From Paraphysomonas bandaiensis (Eukaryota > Chrysophyceae), in assembly GCA_965644295.1 (NCBI GenBank), contig CBFFRP010000324.1, forward strand, positions 124,001-188,000: a stretch of 64,000 nucleotides of DNA, given 5' to 3'. This document shows positions 46,801-58,023 of this stretch, in pieces. Under the pieces are notes generated by a model, which saw only the letters and a list, made by a program, of their open reading frames with translations, made no database searches and was not told the origin of the DNA. Each line of letters begins with the position of its first letter. Position 1 is the stretch's first letter. The position numbers and the translations under genes were made by a program.

Positions 46801-47669
46801 ATCTCTCGGGTATGTGCTGATACATGGCTCACACCAGGAAGCATAGAGGCAACAGAGGCAAGTTGAAGCATACACTCTGGGGAGTGAGAGGCCGTCGCTG
46901 AAATGGATACACTTATATGAGATTGTAATGATACGACCTCAGCGGCTGAGAAGTCGCAATTTAAGTGCATTGCAGCGCTATATCGCTTCTGCATACTTCG
47001 GCGGTATCTTACAGAATCCCGTAATGATTTTCTGTCTTCGTGCCCAACATCTAGTCGCTGCATACTTCGGGTACTAGTCCAAAAAAAATTCTCTGCATGT
47101 TGTTCTCTCATAGCGGAGTTTGACTGGAGGGCGCGGAGACGTGTGAACATGGACTGCGACGTCAGCTCATGCATACTTTTATCCACAATTCCCTTTCCCA
47201 TTACACCAACACCAAGAGCAATTTCAACAACGTAATCAGTGCCAACGCTTCCTCTAGTAATTTGGTCAGCAGTCCAATGAACAGTGTCGTCAATCTTCAT
47301 GGCATGCGGAACTATTACAGATGAAAAGTCAGCGCTCTGGGACACCACCGGTTGTGTAGAATGGGATATAAAACAAGCTCTATCGGCCGCTCTGCTAAAA
47401 AGCACAGGATGGAATCCATTCTCATCAGCAGTTGATCTCAGATGGGCCTCGAGGGCTCGTGATTTTGCGTACTTAGTACACGAAAGTATCACTCGGGAGG
47501 TGGTATCGCTGTCAGAAACAAGCTGCTCTTCATGCTCCACTAGAGCCTGAAGAGTATCGTCATCCAGCATACGGTGACTCCTCATTGATAATTTTAAATT
47601 GGATACATCTGCATGGGAACATGACACAACTGCCATGTGCAGAAGAAACAATCCCCCGGTGATGAACAT
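43801..47669 (-). CDS. Secreted or membrane-anchored subtilisin-like serine protease (S8)
   Basis: The start at 47669 has a signal peptide (MFITGGLFLLHMAVVSCSHA). A long propeptide-like region of about 300 residues precedes the catalytic domain. Triad: Asp in GYILGMIDSGLDD (near 46650), His in GYDHGTWCGGASVG (near 46380), oxyanion Asn in SNSWG (near 46110) and Ser in SSGTSMATPMAAGA (near 45590). A beta-sandwich domain follows (RATIVWIDP, LLNDLDLIVTSPLGNVTYGN) like that of KP-43-type subtilases. Cys-rich segments follow, then a membrane helix (FIVGISVAAAVLCLVCTAVS) and a short basic tail (WWTIKRRKESASARENLLP) in a small last exon ending at 43801. About ten exons and 1,000 residues. A type I membrane endoprotease acting outside the cell or in the secretory route is likely. 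Confidence 0.87.
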
Positions 47670-47902
47670 GAGGGGTGTGGTATTCAGAACACGAGGAGAT
47701 AGATCAGATCAGCTGAATGTATAGAATGATATGGATAGCAGAGTTAATAGCAATACCGACAACAGCATCGGAGGGGCAGCACCCACATCGGAGGGGCAAC
47801 ATCCGTAGTCCCGTTTTTGTGTTCTGTACGTGAATATTAGTATGATCGAATGGGGATGGCGGGCTCTTCATATCTACACACCACATCCAAATAAGCATAT
47901 CT

Positions 47903-48106
47903 TCATATTAAAACTATTCGGAATGTACTGTTGTGTTGCTCTGCCCACTGTAGAAACTTAATTTCATCGATTTTATGCTGTAATGATGCAGGAAAACCAC
48001 CCAAATAATGACCACAGTGGGGATCACACAATCCCATTATCATGAAGTGCTCGTGACAATCATACATCCCTAGTAGATGAAGACTGTCCCCTGGATGATT
48101 TGTCAT
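47903..48106 (-). CDS. Foldback-arm ORF, 67 residues, function unknown (left copy)
   Basis: Encodes MTNHPGDSLHLLGMYDCHEH and continues with several Cys/His (GLCDPHCGHY), ending RIVLI. The right arm holds the mirror copy at 50399-50602 with Asp changed to Gly. His/Cys richness could allow metal binding, but size and lack of relatives make coding status doubtful. Confidence 0.35.
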   Translation of the reverse strand: MTNHPGDSLHLLGMYDCHEHFMIMGLCDPHCGHYLGGFPASLQHKIDEIKFLQWAEQHNSTFRIVLI

Positions 48107-48287
48107 TAGATATCTTTTGAAGGAGCTTCAGAAAGAGCTATCAGCGGATGAGGTATACGACGAAAAGTGTTTACATGAAGCTCTTCTGCAGCAGTGCAGG
48201 GCAACTATGAAAAGAAGGATATATGCAAAGACATCCAAAGAGAATGAGGAAATGGAGGGAGAAACAAAACTAGGAGACAAGATTTGA
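48100..48287 (+). other. Coding-like segment in the foldback arm
   Basis: An open segment without a clear start encodes YLLKELQKELSADEVYDEKC and a basic, charged C-terminus (TMKRRIYAKTSKENEEMEGE), then a stop. Its mirror is at 50218-50405 on the minus strand. The amphipathic charged composition is more protein-like than the AT-rich surroundings. It may be the 3' end of an element gene. Confidence 0.35.
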
Positions 48288-49104
48288 AGATAGGTGGCAT
48301 TGAGTATATATCATTATGCTTTATCATGAAGACTTTAAAGCGAACTAGAATTTAAGGACATACATACTTCCCGTGCAGTAAGTTGTAAGACGAAGTTGTT
48401 TGTGAGTATGGATTTCATGATATATACAACTAATGTGGTGTGCGTTGTAGATCGCCGCAATGATATTGCATTTCGGTCAATAGTACATACTTAAATCATC
48501 GTATTCCTTATTTGCATGAACCATTTGATGTAAACTGAAACTGTAATGATGTATATTATACTTTCCGTGTAGTAAGTTATTTATGCATGTATATTGCATG
48601 ATGAAACAAGTGCAATGTATGCTGTAGGCCGCTGCAATGATATTCGAATTTGTTTTTGTTAATTGCACATACTCAAACCTTCGTATGTCACAACTACTTG
48701 TCTAAAGTTATCTCGCAGCAACAATTTCTAGCGAGCGTGTGCAAGCAAGCTAGGGACTATTTATTATAGATTACAGACAATCGTTTCAATATACTCATGC
48801 TAAGGTATAGCAAGTAGCTATGTAACGCTTGTAAAATGTTTATATGTGCGCGAATAATAAGACGAAGAGCCGTTGCATCTAACACTATTATAAAACGGGA
48901 CAACCTCACCCCTGTACGTCATTTGTCTAAATTTTAAAGTCTAAAATTATTACCACCTGCCAAACTGTGTCTAGGTACAAGTAGGAAAAGGCTTGTTAAG
49001 CCCCTGATATTGTGGAGAAATTTTGCAAGGAGGAGGGGTGAGAAGAAAGAAATAATGCCGCAGCTTTGGCGAAACATGCGAAGGCGGCTTAGGCTCTGTT
49101 GGGA

Positions 49105-49269
49105 AGGTAATCAGAGAAGGACAGGTTTAATTCCTTATCTCCTGAGCAGTATAAGGCTGAGAAAGTGACCAAGAAAAGAGTAGGAGCTGAAGCAATAAGA
49201 CAGAAGTTTGAAGCAGTCGCTGGAGAATTAGCTGAAGCTCTTGTTTTCCTTGAAACATATCATCGTTGA
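49105..49269 (+). other. Coding-like segment in the foldback spacer
   Basis: Open between two stops, encoding SEKDRFNSLSPEQYKAEKVT followed by a helical stretch (AIRQKFEAVAGELAEALVFL) and a stop. No start codon or family recognised. It could be a remnant of an internal gene. Confidence 0.3.
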
Positions 49270-50398
49270 AGAGTATCTGAGTTAAACGTTTTTGAAGTAT
49301 ATTAGTTGAAATATGTTTAGTTTGAAAAGTGTTTCAGCTGTAACATGTCTTGTTTGAAAAGTGTTTTAGTTGTAACATGTCTTGTTTGAAAAATATTTTA
49401 GTTTTAACATGTTTTGTATGAACAAATGAGAAGTATTCTAGCTGAACCATGTTTTGATTAAAAAGTGTATTAAGTAGAAACGTACTAACCTTTTTTAAAA
49501 GTATCTGAATTGAAACAACTTTTGAAACATCTAAACGTTGTATGAAATAAATTGCCCAGGAATAGTAAGAGAAAAATTCCATGTACTTGCACGAAACAGA
49601 TTGCTTACGAGGCCAGGCAGCAAGCAGTATAACCGTTTTTCGTCTTATTATTCGCGCACATATAAACATTTTACAAGCGTTACATAGCTACTTGCTATAC
49701 CTTAGCATGAGTATACTGAAACGATTGTCTGTAATCTATAATAAATAGTCCCTAGCTTGCTTGCACATGCTCGCTAGAAATTGTTGCTGCGAGATAACTT
49801 TAGACAAGTAGTTGTGACATACGAAGGTTTGAGTATGTGCAATTAACAAAAACAAATTCGAATATCATTGCAGCGGCCTACAGCATACATTGCACTTGTT
49901 TCATCATGCAATATACATGCATAAATAACTTACTACACGGAAAGTATAATATACATCATTACAGTTTCAGTTTACATCAAATGGTTCATGCAAATAAGGA
50001 ATACGATGATTTAAGTATGTACTATTGACCGAAATGCAATATCATTGCGGCGATCTACAACGCACACCACATTAGTTGTATATATCATGAAATCCATACT
50101 CACAAACAACTTCGTCTTACAACTTACTGCACGGGAAGTATGTATGTCCTTAAATTCTAGTTCGCTTTAAAGTCTTCATGATAAAGCATAATGATATATA
50201 CTCAATGCCACCTATCTTCAAATCTTGTCTCCTAGTTTTGTTTCTCCCTCCATTTCCTCATTCTCTTTGGATGTCTTTGCATATATCCTTCTTTTCATAG
50301 TTGCCCTGCACTGCTGCAGAAGAGCTTCATGTAAACACTTTTCGTCGTATACCTCATCCGCTGATAGCTCTTTCTGAAGCTCCTTCAAAAGATATCTA

Positions 50399-50602
50399 AT
50401 GACAAATCATCCAGGGGACAGTCTTCATCTACTAGGGATGTATGATTGTCACGAGCACTTCATGATAATGGGATTGTGTGGTCCCCACTGTGGTCATTAT
50501 TTGGGTGGTTTTCCTGCATCATTACAGCATAAAATCGATGAAATTAAGTTTCTACAGTGGGCAGAGCAACACAACAGTACATTCCGAATAGTTTTAATAT
50601 GA
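50399..50602 (+). CDS. Foldback-arm ORF, 67 residues, function unknown (right copy)
   Basis: Mirror copy of 47903-48106 in the right arm, with GLCGPHCGHY in place of GLCDPHCGHY. Preserved because the arms are nearly identical, so its survival is not independent evidence of selection. Confidence 0.35.
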   Translation: MTNHPGDSLHLLGMYDCHEHFMIMGLCGPHCGHYLGGFPASLQHKIDEIKFLQWAEQHNSTFRIVLI

Positions 50603-50749
50603 AGATATGCTTATTTGGATGTGGTGTGTAGATATGAAGAGCCCGCCATCCCCATTCGATCATACTAATATTCACGTACAGAACACAAAAACGGGACTAC
50701 GGATGTTGCCCCTCCGATGTGGGTGCTGCCCCTCCGATGCTGTTGTCGG

Positions 50750-51027
50750 AATACAGTGATATGTATCAGTGGACTATCATAACATCACTTCACAATATCT
50801 GACACATTCACATACTCTCCCACTGCTCACTTCTCACTTCGATCTCTATACAGCAGTACAGTATATCCATATATACTCATCATAATATGGTGACTGGACT
50901 ACAGTGTATTTGTGTTCCTTGTGGTAAAAAACAGAAAAGATATTTTTCTTCCAGTAGTCCTGTAGGACGAGTACGTAGTCGATACTTTGGTACGTAGTCC
51001 AACTTTATGGTGTGAGGATGCAACAAC
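50750..51027. promoter_or_regulatory. Displaced promoter-like sequence right of the foldback element
   Basis: TACAGCAGTACAGTAT at 50849-50864 matches the recurring upstream motif, yet no plus-strand gene follows. Removing the foldback element would put it about 180 nt upstream of the subtilase start at 47669, within the usual spacing. It may therefore be the subtilase promoter pushed away by the insertion. Confidence 0.4.
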
Positions 51028-51553
51028 CATTGCATGGACAGATATACCATTGCATGGACAGATATACCATTGCATGGACAGATATACCATTGCATGGACA
51101 GATATACCATTGCATGGACAGATACACCATTGCATGGACAGATACACCATTGCATGGACAGATATACCATTGCATGGACAGATATACCATTGCATGGACA
51201 GATATACCATTGCATGGACAGATATACCATTGCATGGACAGATACACCATTGCATGGACAGATACACCATTGCATGGACAGATATACCATTGCATGGACA
51301 GATATACCATTGCATGGACAGATATACCATTGCATGGACAGATATACCATTGCATGGACAGATATACCATTGCATGGACAGATATACCATTGCATGGACA
51401 GATACACCATTGCATGGACAGATACACCATTGCATGGACAGATACACCATTGCATGGACAGATACACCATTGCATGGACAGATACACCATTGCATGGACA
51501 GATACACCATTGCATGGACAGATATACCATTGCATGGACAGATATACCATTGT
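51028..51553. repeat. 20-bp minisatellite, about 26 units
   Basis: Head-to-tail copies of ACCATTGCATGGACAGATAT with essentially one variable base (GATATA versus GATACA). Reading T or C at that base gives TTTTCCTTTTCCTTTTTTCCCCCCTT. Units are otherwise identical, so the array is young or homogenised. All long ORFs across it are by-products of a stop-free unit. Confidence 0.97.
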
Positions 51554-51643
51554 ATTGTTTCGGTATAGCTTTGGAACGTTAAGTAAAAATTTCTTGCTCA
51601 TGAGACCCAGCACGCAGTATGTTATCGAATTAAAAAAGAATTA

Positions 51644-51937
51644 GTGGGCAACAAACATGAAGAAGAAATTGGAGGACAGTACGATGAAGATATGAGCAAC
51701 TGGGTAATCCTTACCCTTGATAGGCTTTCATATATAGGCAGTTTATGTGGAGAAATCAAAGAATCCAAAAAGCTGTTACCCAAGTTTAGAGTCCCATATC
51801 CTAGATTTCAAGAATGTCTTATGTTGGGAAGAATGGTAAACGGGTTCGAAAATTATGACAAAGAAGACTGCACTGGAAACCTCTCGCACCACTCATTGGA
51901 ACCTGCGATATTTGGGGCGAGCTTGGATCTTTGGTGA
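51644..51937 (+). pseudogene. Possible Harbinger/Plant_tran-like transposase fragment
   Basis: 97 codons, opening MGNKHEEEIGGQYDEDMSNW. The segment KFRVPYPRFQECL followed by CTGNLSHHSLEPAIFGAS resembles the N-terminal helical region of DDE_Tnp4/Plant_tran transposases (FRVPY.LF...L, then a conserved helix before the catalytic core). No DDE core follows, so this would be a truncated relic. It directly follows the minisatellite. Assignment is from memory of the family pattern and is tentative. Confidence 0.4.
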
Positions 51938-53112
51938 GCTTGAAGAAGAGGCCATCGTGTAAATATCGGATAAACTATTATGTTTGAGAAGTGGGTCTCA
52001 ATTCCAAGGACACAGGCAGATATCGATTAGTACCCATAAATACGTAGAGGCTGGGGTGAATGGAGCCATTAAGTCTATATTCTATATCATCCCTATTAGA
52101 TCTTGAATGAAACGACAGTCATCTTAGTCACAAAGCACATATCGTTGGAATATAATGTGATAGTTTGTAATTGCAGCTAGTGATTTTGTAGTACAGCAAT
52201 TTGGCAATAATTAATGATTAAAGAGATATATTATTCATTATTCAACCTAGTCAATTTGGTTGAATTTCCTGATTAAATGAGGTATCATACTGCAGACTAC
52301 AGCTACTATGGCGTCACAAGTAGGGTTATGATACTGACACAGCAACAAAATTGCTAGTTTCGAATATCGAATACACTAGCCTACTACGTAATACACGTAT
52401 ACTACTTTTCAAGGAAATAAGAATTAAATATTATTGTTATACCATTGTTTCATACAGAACATAGTTGTCACAACGAACTGATCATGTGGGTGCACTTATC
52501 GAAGTATGTTTACATGGCTACATCAATAGAAACTAGAGGGTGTACATCACAAGAATACTCGGTATCACAGTAAGGCCCATATAACAAGCCAATAAAATGG
52601 GAATCCTTGTCGTCGTTCCCTTATTGCTGCAGTATCCAAAGGCACTCCTCCTTTCTTGTCGAAGCTATTCCCACCCTCGTTATGTAACCCTTTCCGTTCA
52701 TCAGCTCATATTCTATTTAATACTTCAGCCACAGAATCTAATTCGTTGTCTCTGTATTGAGATCGCATTAATATATATCAATAAACACATAACTCTCAAT
52801 CATTACTTCCTAAGGGCGAACCCCAGTGCTGTCATATTCATCAATCCAATAGGCTTATGTAGTTCACATTATCTCCCATTAGTATTGGGTCAAAGGAAGG
52901 CGTTGTCCTCAATTACACTCGAGAAAAAACTGATTGCAAAATCGAACACTGATTTGCAACATCAAACACGTTTATATCTATATTTGTCGTCAGTAAGGTA
53001 AAATATAATATCTTTCATCTCTTCAGAAGGAAGAGAGTGGAAGAGCGCGAATGGGATGCAGTGCTAAACCTGTCTCTGCTACAAATTATATACCTGAGGA
53101 CCAACCTTTCTT
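51938..53112. other. AT-rich intergenic stretch
   Basis: No supported gene. An ORF at 52597-53001 (134 codons) has no recognisable domain and a composition like its surroundings. No inverted ends or target duplications found. Confidence 0.35.
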
Positions 53113-55244
53113 TCAAGCATCGGGTTCTGTCTTTAGTTGAGTAGCTTGGTCACTACTTACAGAATCTTTCTGGATAGATATAGAATTGCTTAATGACTCT
53201 GCATCTAATCGCCTTGCAGACAACTTCGAAAGAGATTCATCAAGGGCTCTCACCGCATCGTCCTTTCCCTGAATTTCTGGCCTTTCAGTAGTCGAACGCA
53301 TACTGATGTCAATCCTTGTGGATGGTAAAAAAGCGTTATGACCAGAGTATTCAGGGGCGGTTTGATATTCTTCTTCATCATGAGAACTACTCCTCCGAAC
53401 GATAGATGTCACTGCACGTATTCCACTATTAATCCCAGAAACAAAAAACTTGGCGAAGTCATCAAATCCCTGGTAAAGAACAGAGGAGGAAGTTGATACG
53501 TCTTGTTGCTCTTCTTCTCGTTGTTGATTCTTTTTTGCTTGCAAAGAAGAGTAATAGTAAACTACGTATGCCACCAGCATTAGCCCACATAGAGAAAGGG
53601 CCAAGGCACCACCAGTGGATAAGCTGTTGCTTGTTTTTTGAACACTTTCAGACCGGATGCGTACACGATTACCCCCCCAATAGACATACACGGCACCATT
53701 CATAAACAGATCTTGATTCGGTGGGCCATCTATCTCCGCGACGGCGTCATCATCACCATTCTCAACCCACTCCGAAGAGGTATCATAAGCACCAACTGCA
53801 ATAGTAGTGTCATCCACCGAAACTGCGTATCCGAACTTATCCCCCGGAATTTCATTCTGCGGGAAAAAGGAAAAAGCTTGCTGCCAATATGTCTTTGTTG
53901 GATCGGCGGAATCATACTCCTCTCCATACACATACACCGAACCTGATCCAGTAGCATTGTAGCTCCCAACAACAGCAATATCCGAGTACACGTCCACGGA
54001 ATAGCCAAAGTGTCCTTTGGTAACAGGGCGCGGAGGGAGGAGTTTTTCCAGAAAATACCAACCCTTGTCATCACCCCTAGAATTGAAATACGCTTTAAGT
54101 TGAGATTAAAATATGGTATCATGGTATACATATACAAAAGACATAACAATTGCTTGTGAACACAAATCAATACGTACCTCTTAAACATATAAGCCACCCC
54201 ACTCTCTAATGCACCATAAGTCGCCATAGGGGCACCTACTACAATGATATCATCGAATATAGAAACTGAGGTTCCAAATCCATCTTCATGCTGACCATCC
54301 CCTGCGAATAACTCCGTGTGAAGCACCCAATTCAATCCATCTGCATAGGAGTCGTCGACTGAGGGAACATACACATACGCCGCCCCAACTTTTGTAATGG
54401 ATGATGTAGGGTTATCACTACCGGACGATCCAATGACAATTCCGTACCCATGAATTGCCACAGAAGTCCCGAACCAGTCATACCTCTGCCCATTGACTGG
54501 GATTAATTTCTGATGATATCCCCAGTAAGCACGGAAGTGCAACCCGTCTTCGTCAAAAATGAAGTATTTGGAGTACATATAAGCTGCACCCGAGTAAGAC
54601 CCCATTGCATCACAGCCCCAACAACCGACGATAGTGGTGTTTCCATATACACCCACTGAAGAGCCAAAGTAGTCCTGTCCAGTGCTATCTTCAGGTATCA
54701 TTTCGAGTACCATTGTCCATTCATTCATATGCTGATCGTGGTCCCCCTCTGGTCCTTCCATAATTCGAATATTTCCACGATATGCATGCGCATGTTGATC
54801 ATTATGCGGCTGGTATTCATACAGGTAAGCAGCCCCGGAATCATCTCCGGCACCATCATGTAGATTGGCGCCAACTACAATGGTGTCCCGATATATAGAT
54901 ACGGCATATCCAAATTGGTCACCTTCTTTACCATGTTCGAGAGAAATTTGTGCAGTCTGCTCCCAATCCACTGCACCCTCAGAGGACCGTTCATAAACAT
55001 AAGCCGCACCGTGGTCTTCATGGTCCCCAATTGCTCCAATCACCATTCTATCCCCCCATATCGACACACTTATACCAAACTTCCCGAATGTATCATGCCC
55101 ATACACTATCTGCTCTGAGGAGTTGGTTCCTTCAAAATCCCATATGTCTCCTCGCATCTTTAACATTCTATCATGCTGAGCTGCAACAGAAGATGAGAGT
55201 AGCGTAACCCCGGCAAGAGAAAAGAACCGCCAAATTGAAAACAT
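53113..55244 (-). CDS. FG-GAP (integrin-alpha-like) repeat membrane protein
   Basis: Two exons; the intron at about 54182-54079 joins AYMFKR to GDDKGWYFLEKLL. Signal peptide MFSIWRFFSLAGVTLLSSSV. About seven FG-GAP-like repeats follow, each with a pattern like FGISVSIWGDRMVIGA, FGYAVSIYRDTIVVGA, FGSSVGVYGNTTIVG, FGTSVAIHGYGIVIGS, FGTSVSIFDDIIVVGAP and FGYAVSVDDTTIAVGA, each ending GAAYVY or similar. This predicts a beta-propeller outside the cell. One membrane helix (GALALSLCGLMLVAYVVYYY) and a ~150-residue Ser-rich cytoplasmic tail follow. Acidic loops could bind Ca2+. A surface adhesion or receptor role is likely but unproven. FG-GAP proteins of this layout are common in stramenopiles. Confidence 0.87.
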
Positions 55245-55732
55245 GCTGCGTCGCTCTTACTCTAAGCTGACTATCTGACTATAGGGATATACATGCCCGA
55301 ATAATCCAACATAGCCTTTCAAATATCCATGTAAATATCAAATGATTCCCAGTTATATCCAGGTCCATACAGCAGCCGAGGCTCGAGATGTGCTCTTCAT
55401 ATGATAGAATTTTCACTAATTTTTTGTGGATTGAACATAATGATAGAAACCCTCCTCATACAGCAGCAGTGCGTACTGCTGTACCACACACACACATATT
55501 GTGATGTGGACAGTATAGCAGTACATATCGTAAGTATATAGGTATGGGCAATCAGCATCTTATTTTGCGGAAATAAATTGAATCAAAATTCTTCTATATT
55601 ACTGCACTATAATTACGGCTGGAATACACATAATTATTATCTCAATATACGAGGCATCTTGGAACAAAAATATACAAAGGATGCCGATACGTAGTATATA
55701 TGGACGTATATTATTTGTAGCACGATAATACT
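55245..55732. promoter_or_regulatory. Upstream region of the FG-GAP gene
   Basis: CAGCAGTGCGTACTGCTGTAC (55464-55484) is an inverted-repeat copy of the recurring motif about 220 nt from the start; TAGCAGTACAT follows near 55516. No gene. The Harbinger target triplet ACT is at 55730-55732. Confidence 0.42.
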
Positions 55733-55967
55733 GGGTGACTACCTAAATTGCACAAACACATAAATGCATAAAAAATCTGGGATTATAGAAATCTGGGTAT
55801 TTATGCAGGGTGTGACTTCCTTAATTGCATAAATACATAAATAATAAAATGGCCATTGCAGATTTCATGCATATTTGAATTTTAAAAATAGTGAAGTCTC
55901 TTGCAGTGATGAGTGAGACATATGGAGTGGATATTTTTAAAATAGTAAAGTAAGGAATTCGTCGAGT

Positions 55968-56835
55968 ATGACAACTTCATCTAGCAGTGGTCGACGGGCA
56001 GGTGTCCCGAACTACAAGAAGGGAATTGTCTTGAATATAGTCAATGACATTCTTCCGTCTTCTAGTCTAGACTGGGTAGCTGTGGCAGAGAGGTCAGATA
56101 GCAGTGCATACACTGAATAGTTATATTTATCAGTTGTACAGATATAAGATTGCTGCCCAAGAGACTGTTGATCGTGAAGGTCCTGATATGAAGAGATACT
56201 TCATACAGAAACTATGCAACAATGGGCGCAAGCCCACTGGAAACAGTGGGACGAATGATACCACTCGTCGTGCCCAAGAGATTTATCAACGTATTCTGTG
56301 CAAGGAAAATGTCGGCATCTATGGAGACGACTCAGACATTGACAGTCCATTGGATTTTGAGGAGGAGTTTCCAGAAATGGGAAATCTCGAAGGACCGGAA
56401 AGCAACTCCGACGACGAGCATAATGACGAAATTGCTGACCAACCAGTAAACAACGAACCAGTTGCCGAGCCTCCACAGAAGAAACGTAGAACCGAAAAGT
56501 CGAAGAACTGCCGAAATGGCATCTCGGCTAGAACTTCCGTCTCGAAAGCAATTAAGACTTGCGTGGACGGGTTGCAAGGTAGCAATAATACAAACGTCTT
56601 ATTATCTTGCATGCAGATGATGCAGCAACAAAATCAGCAGATGATGCAGCAACAAAATCAGCAGATGATGCAGATGATGATGTTCATGATGGGAAATCGT
56701 GGTTCATCACAGAATACTACTCCTGGTACCCCGCTGCAAATGTCCACCACAAGTACACCACAGAGCAGCAACTCATCAGATTCATGTGGGAGTAATCCAT
56801 CAAATTCATTTCAAAATCCTAGTGTAGTATTGTAG
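55968..56835 (+). CDS. Harbinger Myb/SANT-like accessory protein
   Basis: Two exons with a 49-nt intron (56093-56141) joining DWVAVAER to YKIAAQETVDREG. About 272 residues. The N-terminal domain (SGRRAGVPNYKKGIVLNIV, DWVAVAE, DMKRYFIQKLCNNGRKPTGN) has the tryptophan-spaced helices of the SANT-like partner found in many Harbinger elements. It is thought to bind the element ends and help import the transposase. The middle is acidic, followed by a basic KKRR nuclear signal. Near the end is a Gln/Met-rich repeat (MMQQQNQQ twice). Without the intron the frame appears broken, so the intron call matters. Confidence 0.82.
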
Positions 56836-56892
56836 ACAGCTAGGGTTGATTACTAATGTGAAAGTAAGCAATGCATAATTAAGAAATATTTA

Positions 56893-58023
56893 TTACATGA
56901 AGTATCTTGCAATGTGGTCGTAACCTTCCACATTTACGTACTCCTCATACAAAGGATTAAATACAGTTGCTATTTGATTAAGTCCTACATGGTGAGTGCG
57001 AAAATTGTGAACCAGCACAATAGCTAGTAATATTTTCCCTCGAATAAATTTGCACGAGGGTAGACGACTCTTCAATCGAGAAAACGTTCCTTGTAGTGCT
57101 CGCATACCCCATTCAGCCGCCTGTCTCAATGATATGCACTTAGCATGCCTTCTTAGTAGAGCATGCCGCAAATTTGGAGCCAGTTTAGCTCTAGCTTTTC
57201 TTGACAAAGGACCTACTAGTTTGTCATAGAGATCACCAGAGCGCGGAAATCCTTGATCAACGCAAAAGGCGTATACACCAATGTCTCTTCTGACCTTCTC
57301 TATAAAAGAAGCTGCCACTTGTGAATCGTGCCATGAACCGGGAAAGTTAAGACAAGCGTATAGAACTATACCTTTAGGCGAAAAGGCTAGTACATTGTTA
57401 GTCATGGTATCGTGATAGTATCCATTGTACATGACGGACTGTTCGTGGTCGTCATCACTGCATTGTACAGGCAGACTCACGCCATCAACGAAACCGATAA
57501 TATTTTTTAAAGTGGGCTCACGTCTCTCTACTAAAGCTGCGAACTCAGACATCTGCTCCCTATCGGGAAATCTTATGCGACTGTGCTCCTCTTTTGCAAG
57601 AATTCTACATACTTCATATAACATAGTCTTTATTACTCTGGATGCGGTTGAAGGAACCACCCCAAACAGTAAACATAGGTGCTTTATACGCATACTAGAA
57701 TTCACATAAAACAGAAATAGGCCAAGTTTACCATCATTGTCAAGGCTACTAGGTCGACCGGATTTGAGGACAACATCTTCAGCAAATAAGATACCCCTCA
57801 ACAACTTAAAAACCGGTCTCGTCATCCCTGTCAGTAGTAGAAAAGATTGATCATCTGCCCCATGCAACACACGAACCCATGGTGCGAAACGAGGAGAAAC
57901 AACTGCCGATCTCGTCAAGTTAGCACGACTTCTACAGCTGTTATACAATAGCAACAAGAGAAGTACGCACAGTAACTTCTGCTTAGATTCATTCCTGTCG
58001 ATTAAGCTACAGTTGGGTAGCAT
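56893..58023 (-). CDS. Harbinger-type DDE transposase (DDE_Tnp_4, HARBI1-like)
   Basis: 376 residues, intronless. N-terminal helical region, then the catalytic core: NIIGFVDGVSLPVQC (first Asp), FPGSWHDSQVAASF, YAFCVDQGFPRSGDLY (second Asp) and AAEWGMRALQGTFSRLK (Glu). The spacing and the GSWHDS block are those of PIF/Harbinger nucleases. All acidic residues are present. It sits 58 nt tail to tail from the Myb-like gene inside the same element. Confidence 0.92.
   Translation of the reverse strand: MLPNCSLIDRNESKQKLLCVLLLLLLYNSCRSRANLTRSAVVSPRFAPWVRVLHGADDQSFLLLTGMTRPVFKLLRGILFAEDVVLKSGRPSSLDNDGKLGLFLFYVNSSMRIKHLCLLFGVVPSTASRVIKTMLYEVCRILAKEEHSRIRFPDREQMSEFAALVERREPTLKNIIGFVDGVSLPVQCSDDDHEQSVMYNGYYHDTMTNNVLAFSPKGIVLYACLNFPGSWHDSQVAASFIEKVRRDIGVYAFCVDQGFPRSGDLYDKLVGPLSRKARAKLAPNLRHALLRRHAKCISLRQAAEWGMRALQGTFSRLKSRLPSCKFIRGKILLAIVLVHNFRTHHVGLNQIATVFNPLYEEYVNVEGYDHIARYFM

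Larger units (their letters stand above)
47756..50749. mobile_element. Foldback element with 1,111-bp inverted arms
   Basis: Left arm 47756-48866 and right arm 49639-50749 are inverted copies of equal length, with only a few substitutions noticed (for example at 48016 and 48747). Ends read CCGACAACAGCATCGGAGGG, with a second CATCGGAGGGGC copy just inside. A 4-bp AATA flanks both ends (47752-47755 and 50750-50753), consistent with a target duplication. The 772-bp unpaired middle holds tandem copies of a ~33-bp unit (GTTGTAACATGTCTTGTTTG) at about 49310-49410. No known transposase found. A foldback or long-TIR DNA transposon is the best reading. Confidence 0.85.

Noticed and set aside
51028-51553. 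Possible CRISPR-like array
   Set aside because: Units are contiguous with no unique spacers, and the genome is eukaryotic; it is a tandem minisatellite.
50880-51644. Six overlapping ORFs of about 180-216 codons on both strands
   Set aside because: They exist only because the 20-bp minisatellite unit lacks stops in most frames; the peptides are pure repeats.
52597-53001. 134-codon plus-strand ORF
   Set aside because: No domain, signal or splice context; composition matches flanking DNA.
53730-54180. Two separate FG-GAP genes (overlapping ORFs in different frames)
   Set aside because: An intron at about 54182-54079 joins them into one continuous propeller; the 3' part of the longer ORF is read-through into intron and the wrong frame.
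56041-56145. Frameshift in the Harbinger Myb-like gene
   Set aside because: A 49-nt GT-AG intron of typical local size restores the expected protein, so no lesion needs to be assumed.
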